The notes under the pieces were generated by a model. That model did not search any database. It saw only the letters and a program-made list of their open reading frames with translations, and had not been told where the DNA came from. A stretch of 64,000 nucleotides of DNA from Globodera rostochiensis (lineage: Eukaryota > Nematoda > Chromadorea > Rhabditida > Heteroderidae). This document shows, piece by piece, positions 12,446-25,000 of the stretch (positions are counted from its first letter, which is position 1; each line of letters starts with the position of its first letter). The position numbers were made by a program, and so were the translations under genes. The stretch lies in NCBI GenBank assembly GCA_018350325.1, contig JAEVLN010000014.1:62001-126000 (forward strand). The letters are read 5' to 3'.

Positions 12446-13209
12446 TTAATTAACCCTTGAGGCTATATCGCGCGTTTTATTAATTTGCTAAAATTACATA
12501 ACACTCGAGAATCGCCAGCTTTAGTTTTTTTTTAAATTCTAAATTTTTTGACGATCTGTTTCGTGCGCAAATCAAATCAAATTTTTGCACAAAATTTAAT
12601 ATTCCGTGTTTAAGTTTTTCTCCAACCATGCCATTAAAATCCTTCAACTAAAATATGTGTATATTTGCACAATGTGCCCAAGCAAGTGGGTCAGTCAGTC
12701 GGGGATGGAAAAGGGTGCTACTGTAATTTCGTTCATTTGTTGAATCCGAAAGGGTTTGATCCAACGTTGCTTAACTTGTCAGATCGGACAGCAAAGACAC
12801 ATTGCACTGCGCTAAGGAAATAGATTAAATTTATTTTACCCTAAAATAATTTGATGGACATTTATTTCACAATGCCTTTTACCCATCGGAATTTTTCAAC
12901 TGACTAAATTCCGATGACTCAGCGGCCCTGGTTTTTTTTTGAAAGTTTTCACACAGAGCAAATTCCTAAAATATTTGGAACTTCGGTACGGGAACAAATT
13001 AGAGGCAATTTTAATAATTTTTTCCCCAAAATTAAAAAGATTTTCTAGAAAATATTAATTTTTAAATTTGGCCTTATTTCCCTGCATTTTTTTTTCTTTA
13101 ATTACCTAAACCAAATGCAACATTTTTTTTGTCTTATTAAACCCAATAAAAATTTTATTTTTATTTAATAATTATTTGAAGGATAATATTTGTGTTTAAA
13201 CTATAAAAT

Positions 13210-15114
13210 ATGTCTTCGGCCAATGGTCTTTCTAATCAATTCAATCATCTGTTATCATCAACATTAAATGTGAGAGGCCTTTTTATTTGTTAATAATTAT
13301 TATTTAAATTCATTTTTAATTACATTAATTGAATATTTATGAAAATTTTCAAGGCTGGCTTCAACCCGACCAACTCGTCCACAAATATGCCCATACAAAA
13401 TTTGTCGACGATGTCCGTGCCGCCACCAAATGTGCCGTCTCTGCTTCAGTTGCAACTGTTCGATTTGCTGGTCAAAGCTCAACAAATGATTACGGCAAAA
13501 GGCCAAGTTCAACAACAACAACAACAACATTATGCCAACATTCAACAAAAATGTTCACCGACGACATTTGAATCGCTTCGTCCAAGCCCCAACAACAATG
13601 GGATGGACCATAAAAATGTAATATTTGATCTAAAATTTTGTTATTTGTTTTTTTTATTTATAGTTTTGGTCCACCACTTCTTCCGACCGATCGTCTCCAA
13701 ATTGTGCTGACCAAAATGGGGACAATTCGTCACGCCGCCGGCGTCGGGCGGTGGCCAACCTGGACAACACATTGGACGGCCTGGTGGCCAAACGAGCCGA
13801 GCAAATGCCGATGAAGCGGCGCTACCAGAGTGAGACGGAGGCCATCGAACTGCCGGACGACGAGTTGGAGACGAAGGCAAGGCATTAGGCCAGGCAAATT
13901 TTGGAAAACTTTTTGAACCTTTCAGAGAATGGAGGCGGACCCGGACGTGTGCACGCGCATGTGCTCCGTGTGCGGCTACCAGGGCAAGTGGGTGTCCGAG
14001 ATGATCCGGCACAAGCGCGTACACACCAGCGACAGGGTTGGCACTAATTAATAATTTTAAAAATATTTAACCCTTTAAATTTTGAAGAATTTTTTATCAC
14101 AAAGTGTCATGTTTTCAGCCCTTCAAGTGCAAATACTGTAACCGGACCAGCAAGTGGAAGGCGGACTTGATCCGGCACGTGGCGAGTACGTATTCCAAAA
14201 ATTTCATAAAATTTCTAAAAATTGTTGATCATCCTTTCAGAAACCCATGGCATTCGGGTGGTGTCCAAGTACAGCCGTAGCAAGGCGTTCGAGCTGGGCA
14301 AGCCAGGACAGCAACCAAAATTGATGCTTAGCGATGATGAACGTGACGACAACGACGTGATTGTGGTGGTGGACAGCGGTACAACTGCTGAGGGCAATGA
14401 TGGCAGCGGCACATTTTCGTCAGCAAACAGCGAAAGTGGCGGTGGGAATTTGGTGTTGGACGAGAACAACAACAACAGGAGAGCGAGCAGTAGAAGCAGC
14501 ACCGGCAGTGGCACCACCGGCAGCAGCAGTAATCAGCGCAGGGAAAAGGCACGAATTAATTTTCTAATGGCTCATTTTCATTAATTCAATTTTTTAGTGA
14601 AATGCCAAAAGCATATGATTACCATAATTAACAAAAAAATATTGCAATATTAAAACAATTTTTTAAATTTACATTTTGTTGTTTTTCTTCCTTATTCACG
14701 CGATTTTAGAACAGCGACTCGCTAAATTCAATGGCCCGCAAGGCCCAACGTCTGTCCACCATCGTGTGCCGGAGCCAACAAGTTCAACACGTTTCTGACA
14801 CGGCACATATGTCGCCAAATCCGTCCACACCGGTGCCAGCCAAAGCAAATGCCATTGTCGGCCGCACTCTGGTTGCACAGCCAGCAGCAGCAGCAGTGCC
14901 ATTTTTGACCGGCCAACAACTACAACAATTTGTTGGCACCACCGCTGCTGGTGCTGATCTGCCAGCCGGTGTTCACCAGCCGGAACTGCCAAAGGTCAGC
15001 GCCAGCCGCCCATCGTCGTCGTTGACGTTGCTGCAGTTGCTAAGCAACTTCCCACAGATGTTCAACCAGTTCCAGAACGGCGGACAGCATTCGTCTTGCG
15101 GGCATATGGCATAG
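13210..15114 (+). CDS. two-finger C2H2 zinc-finger protein, copy 1
   Basis: Seven exons: 13210-13269, 13354-13617, 13664-13876, 13926-14036, 14119-14185, 14241-14548, 14710-15114; all join in phase to give about 475 residues. A Gln/Asn-rich N-terminal part contains a hydrophobic LQLQLFDLLVKAQQM helix. A basic RRRRR stretch precedes the fingers. Finger 1 is CSVCGYQGKWVSEMIRHKRVH (split over text as C-x2-C-x12-H-x3-H). Finger 2 has CKYC, then 12 residues, then H-x4-H, and continues THGIRVVSKYSRSK. The C-terminal part is low-complexity, with SLLQLLSNFPQ-like helices. Two introns start with GC (13877 and 14549). The product is probably a nuclear DNA-binding regulator; no precise orthologue is claimed. 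Its inverted paralogue lies at 61697-63420, with an almost identical core. Confidence 0.9.
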
Positions 15115-16669
15115 AAAATGGCTACTAAACATCTGATCGCTGATCAGATTTCAGCTTCAAATCAAATTCATGATCGAAAGAAAAATATTTTCCTGGTCGA
15201 CGAAACTGAATTCGAAGATTCAGCGCAGTAAAATGTGTCCAAAAAATCAAAGCCGTTTCCATTCTCTTTTAATTTCTAAAAAGATCTGCACTGCCTTTGA
15301 ATGATGAATTTTTCAATGTGATCACTTTAAACATTATTAAATGAATAATTTTTTAAATTTATACATAATATTTTTTTGCAATTTAAATGTTCAATTTCAA
15401 TTATATGGTTTAACATTTTATGCATAAATTTAAGCCTCTTTTGGGAAATTTTCCAATTATCAATTTTTAAAATTGATGTTGTCTGAGATTTAATCAAGTA
15501 CCTACTAGCTTTTGTTTTTTCTCGCTTAAAGATGTCCGACAATTAATTTGTGACTACCCCAAAAATAGGCAAACTTTGGGGAGCTGTAACTCGGCCTATA
15601 AATTATTCATGCACAGCACCAGCAATGTCCCGGTTCCATTCTTCATGACGGTTCCACGATTTCAAATTTTTTGCGGTTCAACGGTTGTTGTTCCGGAAAC
15701 CGCTTGGCACCGGGGTTTCGGAACCCCGGGTTGACAAATTCTGGAGAACTGATCCCCAAACCTATGAAAACCAGCCAATTTTCTGTGAAATTTGGGGATA
15801 ATTTTCTTGGCAAAAAGAGTCCAAAATCTGGCATTCTGGACCCAAAATATCCGGAATCCGGCAAATTTCGAACATTAGAAATGTGTCTTTTCAAATTTTT
15901 CTGACCTTTTTTCACCCTCCTAAAGACCGAAAATTTTAATCAATTTTCAAAATGAGAAAATTTCGAAGCGAATTTAGCTTCCTGCCAAACGAAAATCTCA
16001 ACATTTTTGAAAATTTTCACTTTATCAATTAAAAAAAATTGAGGACATAAGTTAAAAGAGATAATCCGGGTCCGGGTGTTGAAGTATATTATAAAGGCTT
16101 AAATATTCTTCTTTGAGGCTTGGAAAACATTTAGAAGCGAATGGAGCGATTTAATTTTTTTTGAAAAATTTCAAAGCTAACAAACTCAAATTCAAACTAG
16201 TAATGTAGTATTAATTAGAAAGGTAATTAGTGCTAATGACAATGAGAAGAAAGAGACACCACCATACGCATGAGGAGGCCAGAAACAGTCAGTGCAAAAG
16301 GTGTGAGTTCAGACGGAGAAAAAGGAAAGGAAAGCGGCATATTCAACACGTACGCGCGCGTTCGAGACATGAACAAACCGAACGAACCAAAGCAAAAGTA
16401 AAGAAAGAGAAGGAAAGAAAAAATGTCTTGTATTCTCTGGCAAATAGAAAACTAACACTATTTTCTTTTTCTTTAAATCTTTTTTCCACGAATTATATCA
16501 CCGGATTTCTCTGCTTCCCTCCATATTCTACACGCTCTCTCATTCCCGCCTCTGTCTCGTTCTGCTCTCATTATACTTATATAGTTAGTATTCTTTTCTC
16601 TCCGCACTCAATTCTCTCTCCGCGCGTCTCAAAATTTCTGTTTAAAACGCGGAAATAGCTCCATTTTCT

Positions 16670-17414
<745 letters not shown>

Positions 17415-18598
17415 TTTCTTCCTTTCTTTCCTCCACTTTTTCTTGCTCTTTTGTCTTTCTTTCTTTCTGTTGCTGGCCATTTTTTGCCTTTGCCACGCAT
17501 CGCTTCGATTACCAAAATTGGGCCGGCCGCCGCTTATTTGGCGCTCGGTTAACGGAACCAAAACCTGCGTTTTTGCCCCCCCCCCTAACTATTTATTCAA
17601 TAAGAATAAAAAATGAATAAAATTTCCACTGACACATTTCCAAAAAAACATTTAATTGTTACGTTTTATGTAGCCCAAAAATAGGTAGGATAATAATAAA
17701 TAAATCCAAAATTAGGGATTGAAAATTTTAAACTTTTGCAGGAAACTGACAAAATTTTAAAAAAAATTTTCTTCTGGAATTGTCAAAATGTTTGGCACAT
17801 TTCTCGGTTTTTTTATTGCATGAAAAATGTTTTAACGAAAAACATAAAAAACGACCAAAAAATAACGAAAAACGGAGATAGTGAATATTTAAAAAATATT
17901 TTATTAAAATAAATTATTTTAACAATAATTTGTTTAATTTTTCCAAACCAACCGTTTTATCATAAAAATTTCCCGTCAAAAAGTCCAAACAGCTGGGTTT
18001 TACAACTGATATTGAATTAAGGATTTTTTAAATTTGATTTGGGTTTATTACAAATCGTCATTTTGTTTTGCAAAAATATAACACTTCCGAAACGTTCCGA
18101 TTTTTTCCTTAAAATTTCGGAAGTCGGAATTCCGAGCCCAAAAATGTCGGAATTCCAAAACCGGAATTTCGCCCATCCCTGCTGTATACAGGTGCAGGAC
18201 CTAACTCTAAGCATATGTCATTCAAAGTTTCCTTATTCCGTGTTTTTGTTTTTTGTTTGGTTTTTTTTGTATTTAAAATTTTGTGGGAAATTTTTAAATT
18301 AATTCTTGGTTTTATTGAAACGTTTGAATATTTTTACAAAGATTTGTCTTATTGTGTGTTTATATTCTTTCTTCACCAATCAAACAAAAGCACGCACATC
18401 ATTTTCATTCAAATTCTTCGTCTGGAAAGATTAGTGCCAGCCGTACGGTCGGTCCGTTTGGTCCTAATCCGTCTGGCTGGTGCCAACGTAGCGACGACAA
18501 AGTTTAACGGAGGGGGGGGGGGCTGGGAAAATGTTCACGGCTTCTCCCCTTTCTTCCGTTCCCGTTCCGTTCGCTTTTCAATTTTTCCCGACGATTAT

Positions 18599-18755
18599 AG
18601 AGCCCGACATTTTGAAAATTCCTGGGCCCAGATCCTGGACTTGGAGAAGGTGCCTGGACCTGATTTCCTGGACCAAAGTCCAGGGCCGCGAAGGCTCCAC
18701 TCTGGACCTGGACTCTGGGTACATGAAAAATCCAGGCCTCCAGGTCGGACTCTAT
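18599..18755. mobile_element. MITE-like segment with TAGAGCCCGAC ends
   Basis: Inverted ends TAGAGCCCGAC / GTCGGACTCTA flank a GC-rich interior with repeated TCCTGGACC / GGTCCAGG words. No matching target-site duplication was found. The ends resemble those of the 180-bp MITE at 6285-6464. Confidence 0.55.
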
Positions 18756-20589
18756 TTATTTATATTGTTTTTTTTTTTAAATTTTCATATGAGTTTTTGT
18801 TCCTCAACTTTTTTCACAGTTATTCAATTAAAAAAAATAAAATTCCCCCTTTTTCCCAGCATAAAAATTTGAGGGAACTCTCCTCCAAAAATGTGCACAC
18901 AAAAACAAACATGATTGATGTGTACATATACATACAGCACATACACACATTGTTGGCACACAATTTATAATGCCTGCTGCCACGGGGGGGGGGAATGTGT
19001 TCGTTCGTCCCCATTTCCCGTGCCAGACACAATGAAATTTTGGGCGTCCCCAACCCCAAAGGGTTTCCGGAGTGTTCCGCCGCCGTCGCCGCCGGGGTTA
19101 AGGACGGGCGGTGGGGTCATTGAATATTTAATGGGTGCACTTTTCCCACCAAATGTCGTCACCTTTTGTGGGTGTACGGCTGTGCTTTGCTTTTGCTGTC
19201 AATCCAAACTGATTCATTCATCTTTTGGCATAGCCGTCGGGCGCGTCCAGCCAGGGGACGGACGGCACGTCATATCCCAAGAATGAATCACATCTGAACA
19301 AGTTTTCGATAAAACTCAAAAATCCGGCACCAACGAGAAACCTGACCAAAAAAACTCGTCGGCACGGACCCTCCAAAAAGCCGGCTTTTTCAAACACAAT
19401 GGCATCGCTTTTTGCTGAAAAAAATTTTTTTTTTTGCTATTGATTGAAAATTGGATTTTTCGAATATTTTTCTCGAAAAACGTTTTAATCACCATCAACC
19501 AATTTTTTGCTACGCTTCCCGACCAAACAGCCTATTTTATGGCGCTCAAAAGCTCGCTTGACTCGTCCCGTCCACTTCACAAAATTGCCCGCGAGACGGA
19601 AAAAGTTCTTTCGAAAATTCATTGTCCGTCCGTTCATCCCCCCCCCCCCGCCCCCTCCCCCACAAAAAAGGAAAATCCGTTCGCCCCCATTCATTTGGGC
19701 ACGCAATTGGCACAACAGCACACCCACCACCACTCCATCTTGGCCGCATTCATTCATTTTTGGCCGCCCTCTCTTGGCCGAAGAGCACACAAATTTATGA
19801 GGAGCAACGCCGCCGGCGATGGCGCGCCCGCCGCCCCCCCCCCCCTAAATTTGATTTTTGTGATTGATTTCAATGTTCTTTTCTTTCACATTGCTTTTTT
19901 GGGTTTATTAGAAGAGTTTCTAACATTTTTGGCCACAATCAATCCTTAGCTTTTGTTCACAGTTTTATACGGGGGAGGGTTGCCAAATAAAATTTAAAGA
20001 AAGTCTATGATTGATCAAAAAATGTGATTTAGGGAAATAAAGACAAGCGCAAATTTAATAAAAATAAAATGATTTATTAATGTGTCTATATTTTCAAATT
20101 TTACATAATTTTCGTCGACTTTTTGGGCATTTTTTTCAATTTTCCCGACACTCGAACTCAATTTGTGCCTTTGAAATATACCGTCCGTCCTCACACAAAA
20201 ATTGGACACCGAATGGCAAACATTTGGCCAAACATTCCAAATGTATTTATTTCGCCCCGCAAAACCCCATCGATTTTTCTTGTCGAGAACGACTCTCGAC
20301 ACTGGAAAACACTCACTAATTACTGCGATTAAATCGACGGATATGCATCCATTTTTTCATTCATTTTTAATTGTCACTTTTCTGAATGCTTCCCAATTTT
20401 GACGGGCCATTTAAATATTTTTGCTTTCAAAACGACAAAAAGCCAAAAGCATTTGCATAATATGCCAAAATTAAGCGCTAAAAGCCTTTACTTTTGCACT
20501 TTCCGCCGTTGGGGGCACCGCAACAAAAATAATCGATGAGAGAAAATTTAGGCCAATAAAATTGGCAAAATGCCTTTGGTGAAAAATGC

Positions 20590-20800
20590 ATTATTTTTTT
20601 TTGTGCCTGCCCGTAACGACACATTTTGATGTAATTTGTGCTCTTTGGGGTTGAATTATTTTTTATAATTCATCATAGAACTGTTGGAATGTTGAAAAAG
20701 CCGGGGTGACCCGGGTACCCAAATTTTCTCAGTTTCTTAACCATACCCGCCGGACTTCCAGACCCAGAACTTCCGGGCCCGTCCGGTCACAGCTCTAATT
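20590..20800. repeat. dispersed repeat, copy 1 (partner at 35600-35830)
   Basis: This block shares ordered words with 35600-35830, including TGCCTGCCCG, ACATTTTGATGTAATTT, GAAAAAGCCGGG, ATTTTCTCAGTT and CTTAACCATACCCGCCGGAC. Both copies are in the same orientation. The family is unknown. Confidence 0.7.
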
Positions 20801-22029
20801 CATAATTTTTATTTGTTCAAATTTATATTTTAGGATTTGGTTCTTTTTAGAATGATTGAAGGTATATTAAGAATTTGCCTTTACTTTTTGATGCGATTTT
20901 TAAATTATTTATTTGTCATACGTCAATTAAAAACAAATTATCCCTATGCTCATTTTGTAATTTTCAGCTTATAATGGAAATTTGTGTAGCATATTTTTTT
21001 TTGCCTTTTTAAATTCCACTAACATTTTTAAAAAAATGTAATTTTGTCCATTTTGAGCCATGAAAATTAATTTATGCTGAGACTCAAATTTTTCTCTCTA
21101 AAAATTGCATATTTATTTTTAGGATTTTTTAAAAATTTTTCAAGCTCCCATTTTAAAAATGTTCACTGAAATTTTGCGTTCCTTTGGTTCCTGCCAATTT
21201 TTCGGCTTTTCCCCCCGAGCGGATCAATTTGGCCCAATTTTCTGCCGTGGCATTGCCACCACATGCCGCCGCACTTAATTTTGGGGAGCGCCACGACCGG
21301 CAGTGCACACAGCACACACACAAATATTTTGCGTGTCGAAAATTGGCTGAGAAAGAAACCCTTCGGGGGGTTTCGGCATTCATTTACCAGCCCTGCGGGG
21401 CCCCCCATTTTTTTTGCGTCACAAAAACGCATTAACGCTGCTTTTTTTGCCGCCCCCCCCCCCTACTCGCCAATTTTCCGGTCATTTCTTCTACGCGTAT
21501 GTAATGGACCCCGGGGGGGGGGGGGGAACTCTCTGTCCACCCACCCACCCACCTGCATAAATTTGTATAAATTCCAGCAAGCACATCGACGAGGTCTGGT
21601 TATTTGACACTCACATTCCACGTTTATTCCTTGAAACTTCTTGCGCCTCAAATCAATTCGTCGAGCAAAAAAGGTTAGAAAGTTGCTTAGATTTTTTGTT
21701 TCTTTTAAAGTATTAAAAAATGCCTTTTCCTCCGATGCAACCCAATTCACCGCCGCCCATTCAGCGCTGCCCAATTCATCGCCCAATCACTATAACCTTT
21801 TTTTACAAATCAGGCGGAAGGGATGGTCGGTATTATGATTTCCGAAAATTTGAAGCCTCAGAATAATTCCGATTTATACATATTGAGGAAATTTTTCCTT
21901 CCTTGATGAGTTGGGCGGCGATGAATTGGACGGCGATGAATTGGACGTGTCCCAAAAACTGTTCATTAATTAATCCCCAAAAAATGTTTCTGATTTTTTT
22001 GTTGCAGTACGTCCAGAACACAAAGGCAT

Positions 22030-25000
22030 ATGGACCGAGCCCGGAGGCGTCTCGCGTCTGCCATCGACGGCATCAAGGCACAGTTCACTGACGCAGACTC
22101 GGAGGACACTGCGGATATGCCGAGCACTGCCACCGCGCCGCCGGCGGGCCAACAACCGATGGTCCGGGAGCGGGTCGAACCGTCCCATTGCCGTCTGAGC
22201 AAAGTGAAAAATTGAAATTTTTTTTTAAGAAAAAAATATTTGAAAATCTGATTTTGCCAGATTGTTCGGCACGGTTTCCCGGACGCGCCGAAATGCATGG
22301 CATTTGATCCAGTCCAAAAATTATGCGCCATCGGCTCGGGCCAAGGCTGCATTCGGCTGCTTGGCCAGGTACATTCGGTGGATAGGCGTTAGCTTACTGT
22401 ATTAGCAAGTCATACTGTATGTTACTGTGTGGGGGTGCGTCTGTCACAGGGCTGGCGCGCGGACCGCGGCGATTCGCGCGGTATTTTTTGGACCGCGCAC
22501 CGCGGAACAGTTAAAAATGAAATATTTAAAGTAGGGTAGGGGCCCCGAACCCGATTCTCTAAATTTTCGGGGTTTTTAGTGTAAGAAACCCCGAAGCCCG
22601 ATTTTTTGCCCCTGAACCCTGCAATTCTCAACCCCGACGTCGGGGTTGCCCACCCCTAATTTAAAGAAAAAAATAACGTGTCGCGCATAGTGAGGGATTC
22701 GAACCCCCGCGGGGTAAACCCTTTGGATTAGGAGTCCAACGCCTTAACCACTCGGCCAACTATGCGGGCGAGTGACCATTGGTCAAATTACAATATTTCG
22801 GCATATTATTTATAAAGATGTTAGGTTTATTATGATTATTCGAATAATTCTAGTATTATTTGAAAATATTCAAAATACGAGGTGTTAGGTAGTATTATTC
22901 GAATAAAAAATATTTAAACTAAGTAAAATTCGAAATGTTTGTGAAGATATTCAAATAATATTTAACTCCTCGTATTATTTGAATATTTTCAAATTACGGG
23001 GGTGGCACGCGGACCGCAAACCGCAGCATTATTGCCGATCAAAGAAGCGATTTTTTTTTGAATATTTTTTAAATTTTTTCAATGGAAATTGGCCAAATTA
23101 TTAAATTTTGACACAATTTCTAACAAAAATAATCAAAATTAAACAATTTCCGCCGGCGCTTGTCGGCACTTTCGGACTTATGGGAAAAAACTTTTTAAGC
23201 GGTTACCTATTTCGTTTTCTGAGAGCAAATTTTATTTGCTTCCAAGGCCAACCTCACAAATTTTTTTGGCATATTTTTGGCACATCTTTTTTGTTATAGG
23301 CCGGCGTGGATCAACTGTTAAAGCATGAACCGGACGAGCCCGTTATTCACCTCCAATTTCTCATAAATGAGGCAACAAAATTATATTTAAAATAAAATAT
23401 TAAAAAAAGCGACAATTTATTTAAATATGTTTTTTATTTATTTGAATTTTTAGGGTGGCCTTGTGAGCGCACTGCAGGACGACACCTTGCACCTGTGGAA
23501 CTTTAGGTGTTAAAACATTTGTTTTCAAATTAAAAAAAAATTGTTTTTTTTTTTGTAGACAACGAATTCCCGAAATTGTCCATTCGTTGCGCATGTCGAA
23601 AGAACGCATTTCAACTGTGTATTTGCCATTCCAAAGTCGATGGTTGCATGTCGGGACTGAAAAAGTGAGAAAATATTTATTTAAATCAAATTTTAATAAA
23701 TATATATAAAAGTTTTTTAATATAATTAAATAAAAATATTTAGGGAAACGTTTATTTCGTCTGTTTGGCAACCTTTGAACTTTCCGCCTACGCAATCCAA
23801 TGGAACAAAGCCATTGATTTGTAAGCAAAAAATAAATAATTGTATTTAAATTAATTAAAAATTTTATTTTCAGAAGCTGCAGAACCCATCCCGGTGCTAT
23901 TAAATCACTTGAAGTACGTACGCTGTAGATTAAATGAAGAATAAATAAAATGGTCTAAATAATTTTAAAAAAACTTTTCGCCTTACATTTTAAATAAATT
24001 AAAATACCTATTCACTTTAATTTGTATTTTTTTTAATCGAATTTTGCAAATATAGAGATTAAAATGTTCAGGTCTCTCCCGTCGATCCGACAAAACTGTT
24101 GATTGTGTTCGAGCGTGGCCAATTGGTACTGTGGAACATTCTGACACGCGAGGTGGACAGGTTCTGTTCCGACGAGCAGAGCAGTCCGGTGACCGCGATC
24201 AGCTGGCACTTCGACGGCAAGCAGTTCATGAGTGGACACCAAAATGGTGGGCAATGTTTTATGAACTTAAATATTGACCAAAAATCTTAAAAATTGCTAA
24301 AATATAGATTAAAAATGAATTTAAAATCCCCGGGATTTTTTTTTATGATTTTTTCTACGAAAAGAGAGGTTAGGGTTGGCCTTTTCCTTGTTCGGATAGG
24401 GTGCATTTTTTGGATAAAAAAATGATTTTTAGGAATTTTCGTGTTTTTATTTTCTTAGTTTCGGAAAAATGCCAAAACATCGTGAAAATAGCAATTTATG
24501 GATTAATTCTTAAAAGGCTCAAAATATAAATTTATCTGGACTAAAAAGTCGCTCTAATTTTATAAGAAAGCTAAATATGGAATTTTATTTTTAAATAAAT
24601 TAAAAAACAAAAAAACAACACAGGTTCACTGTCCATTTGGAATGTAAAAAAGCCACGTGAGTTGGTGCAGCAGAGCACACCACACGCGCCATCGAACGAT
24701 CAGCAACAGCAACAGGAGGGTCAAGAGGCGGAGGAGGAAGACGTTCAGCAGCACCAACAGCAGCTGAACACCGTCACGTGCAAGCCGATCACACAGTTGA
24801 GCTGGAACGTGAACGCTGACGCTGAACAGCTGATCATTTTTGCTGGAGGTTGTGGAGGCGTACATTTTATGACAATGTAAATATATGTTTGTTCAGGCAT
24901 GCCAATGGACGAAGGCGCGTTGCCCTCAGTGACCGTAATGCGTGCCAAGTGCTCACTTACCGTATTGGAGGTTGGCAGTTCAACTATTTTTGAAACTCAT

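Larger units (their letters stand above)
9181..13209. other. mostly non-coding stretch upstream of the first zinc-finger gene
   Basis: It holds several long G or C runs (9398-9410, 10051-10062, 10211-10222, 11575-11590). Two protein-like segments, at 9590-9815 and 12296-12445, are listed separately with low confidence. Nothing else is convincing. The 500 bases before 13210 probably contain the zinc-finger gene promoter, but I see no clear TATA box. Confidence 0.5.

Noticed and set aside
13641..14024. A 127-codon minus-strand frame opposite the zinc-finger exons, with an equivalent at 62588-62962
   Set aside because: It is the shadow of the highly conserved finger exons. It appears in both paralogues only because the DNA is almost identical, and it runs through introns.
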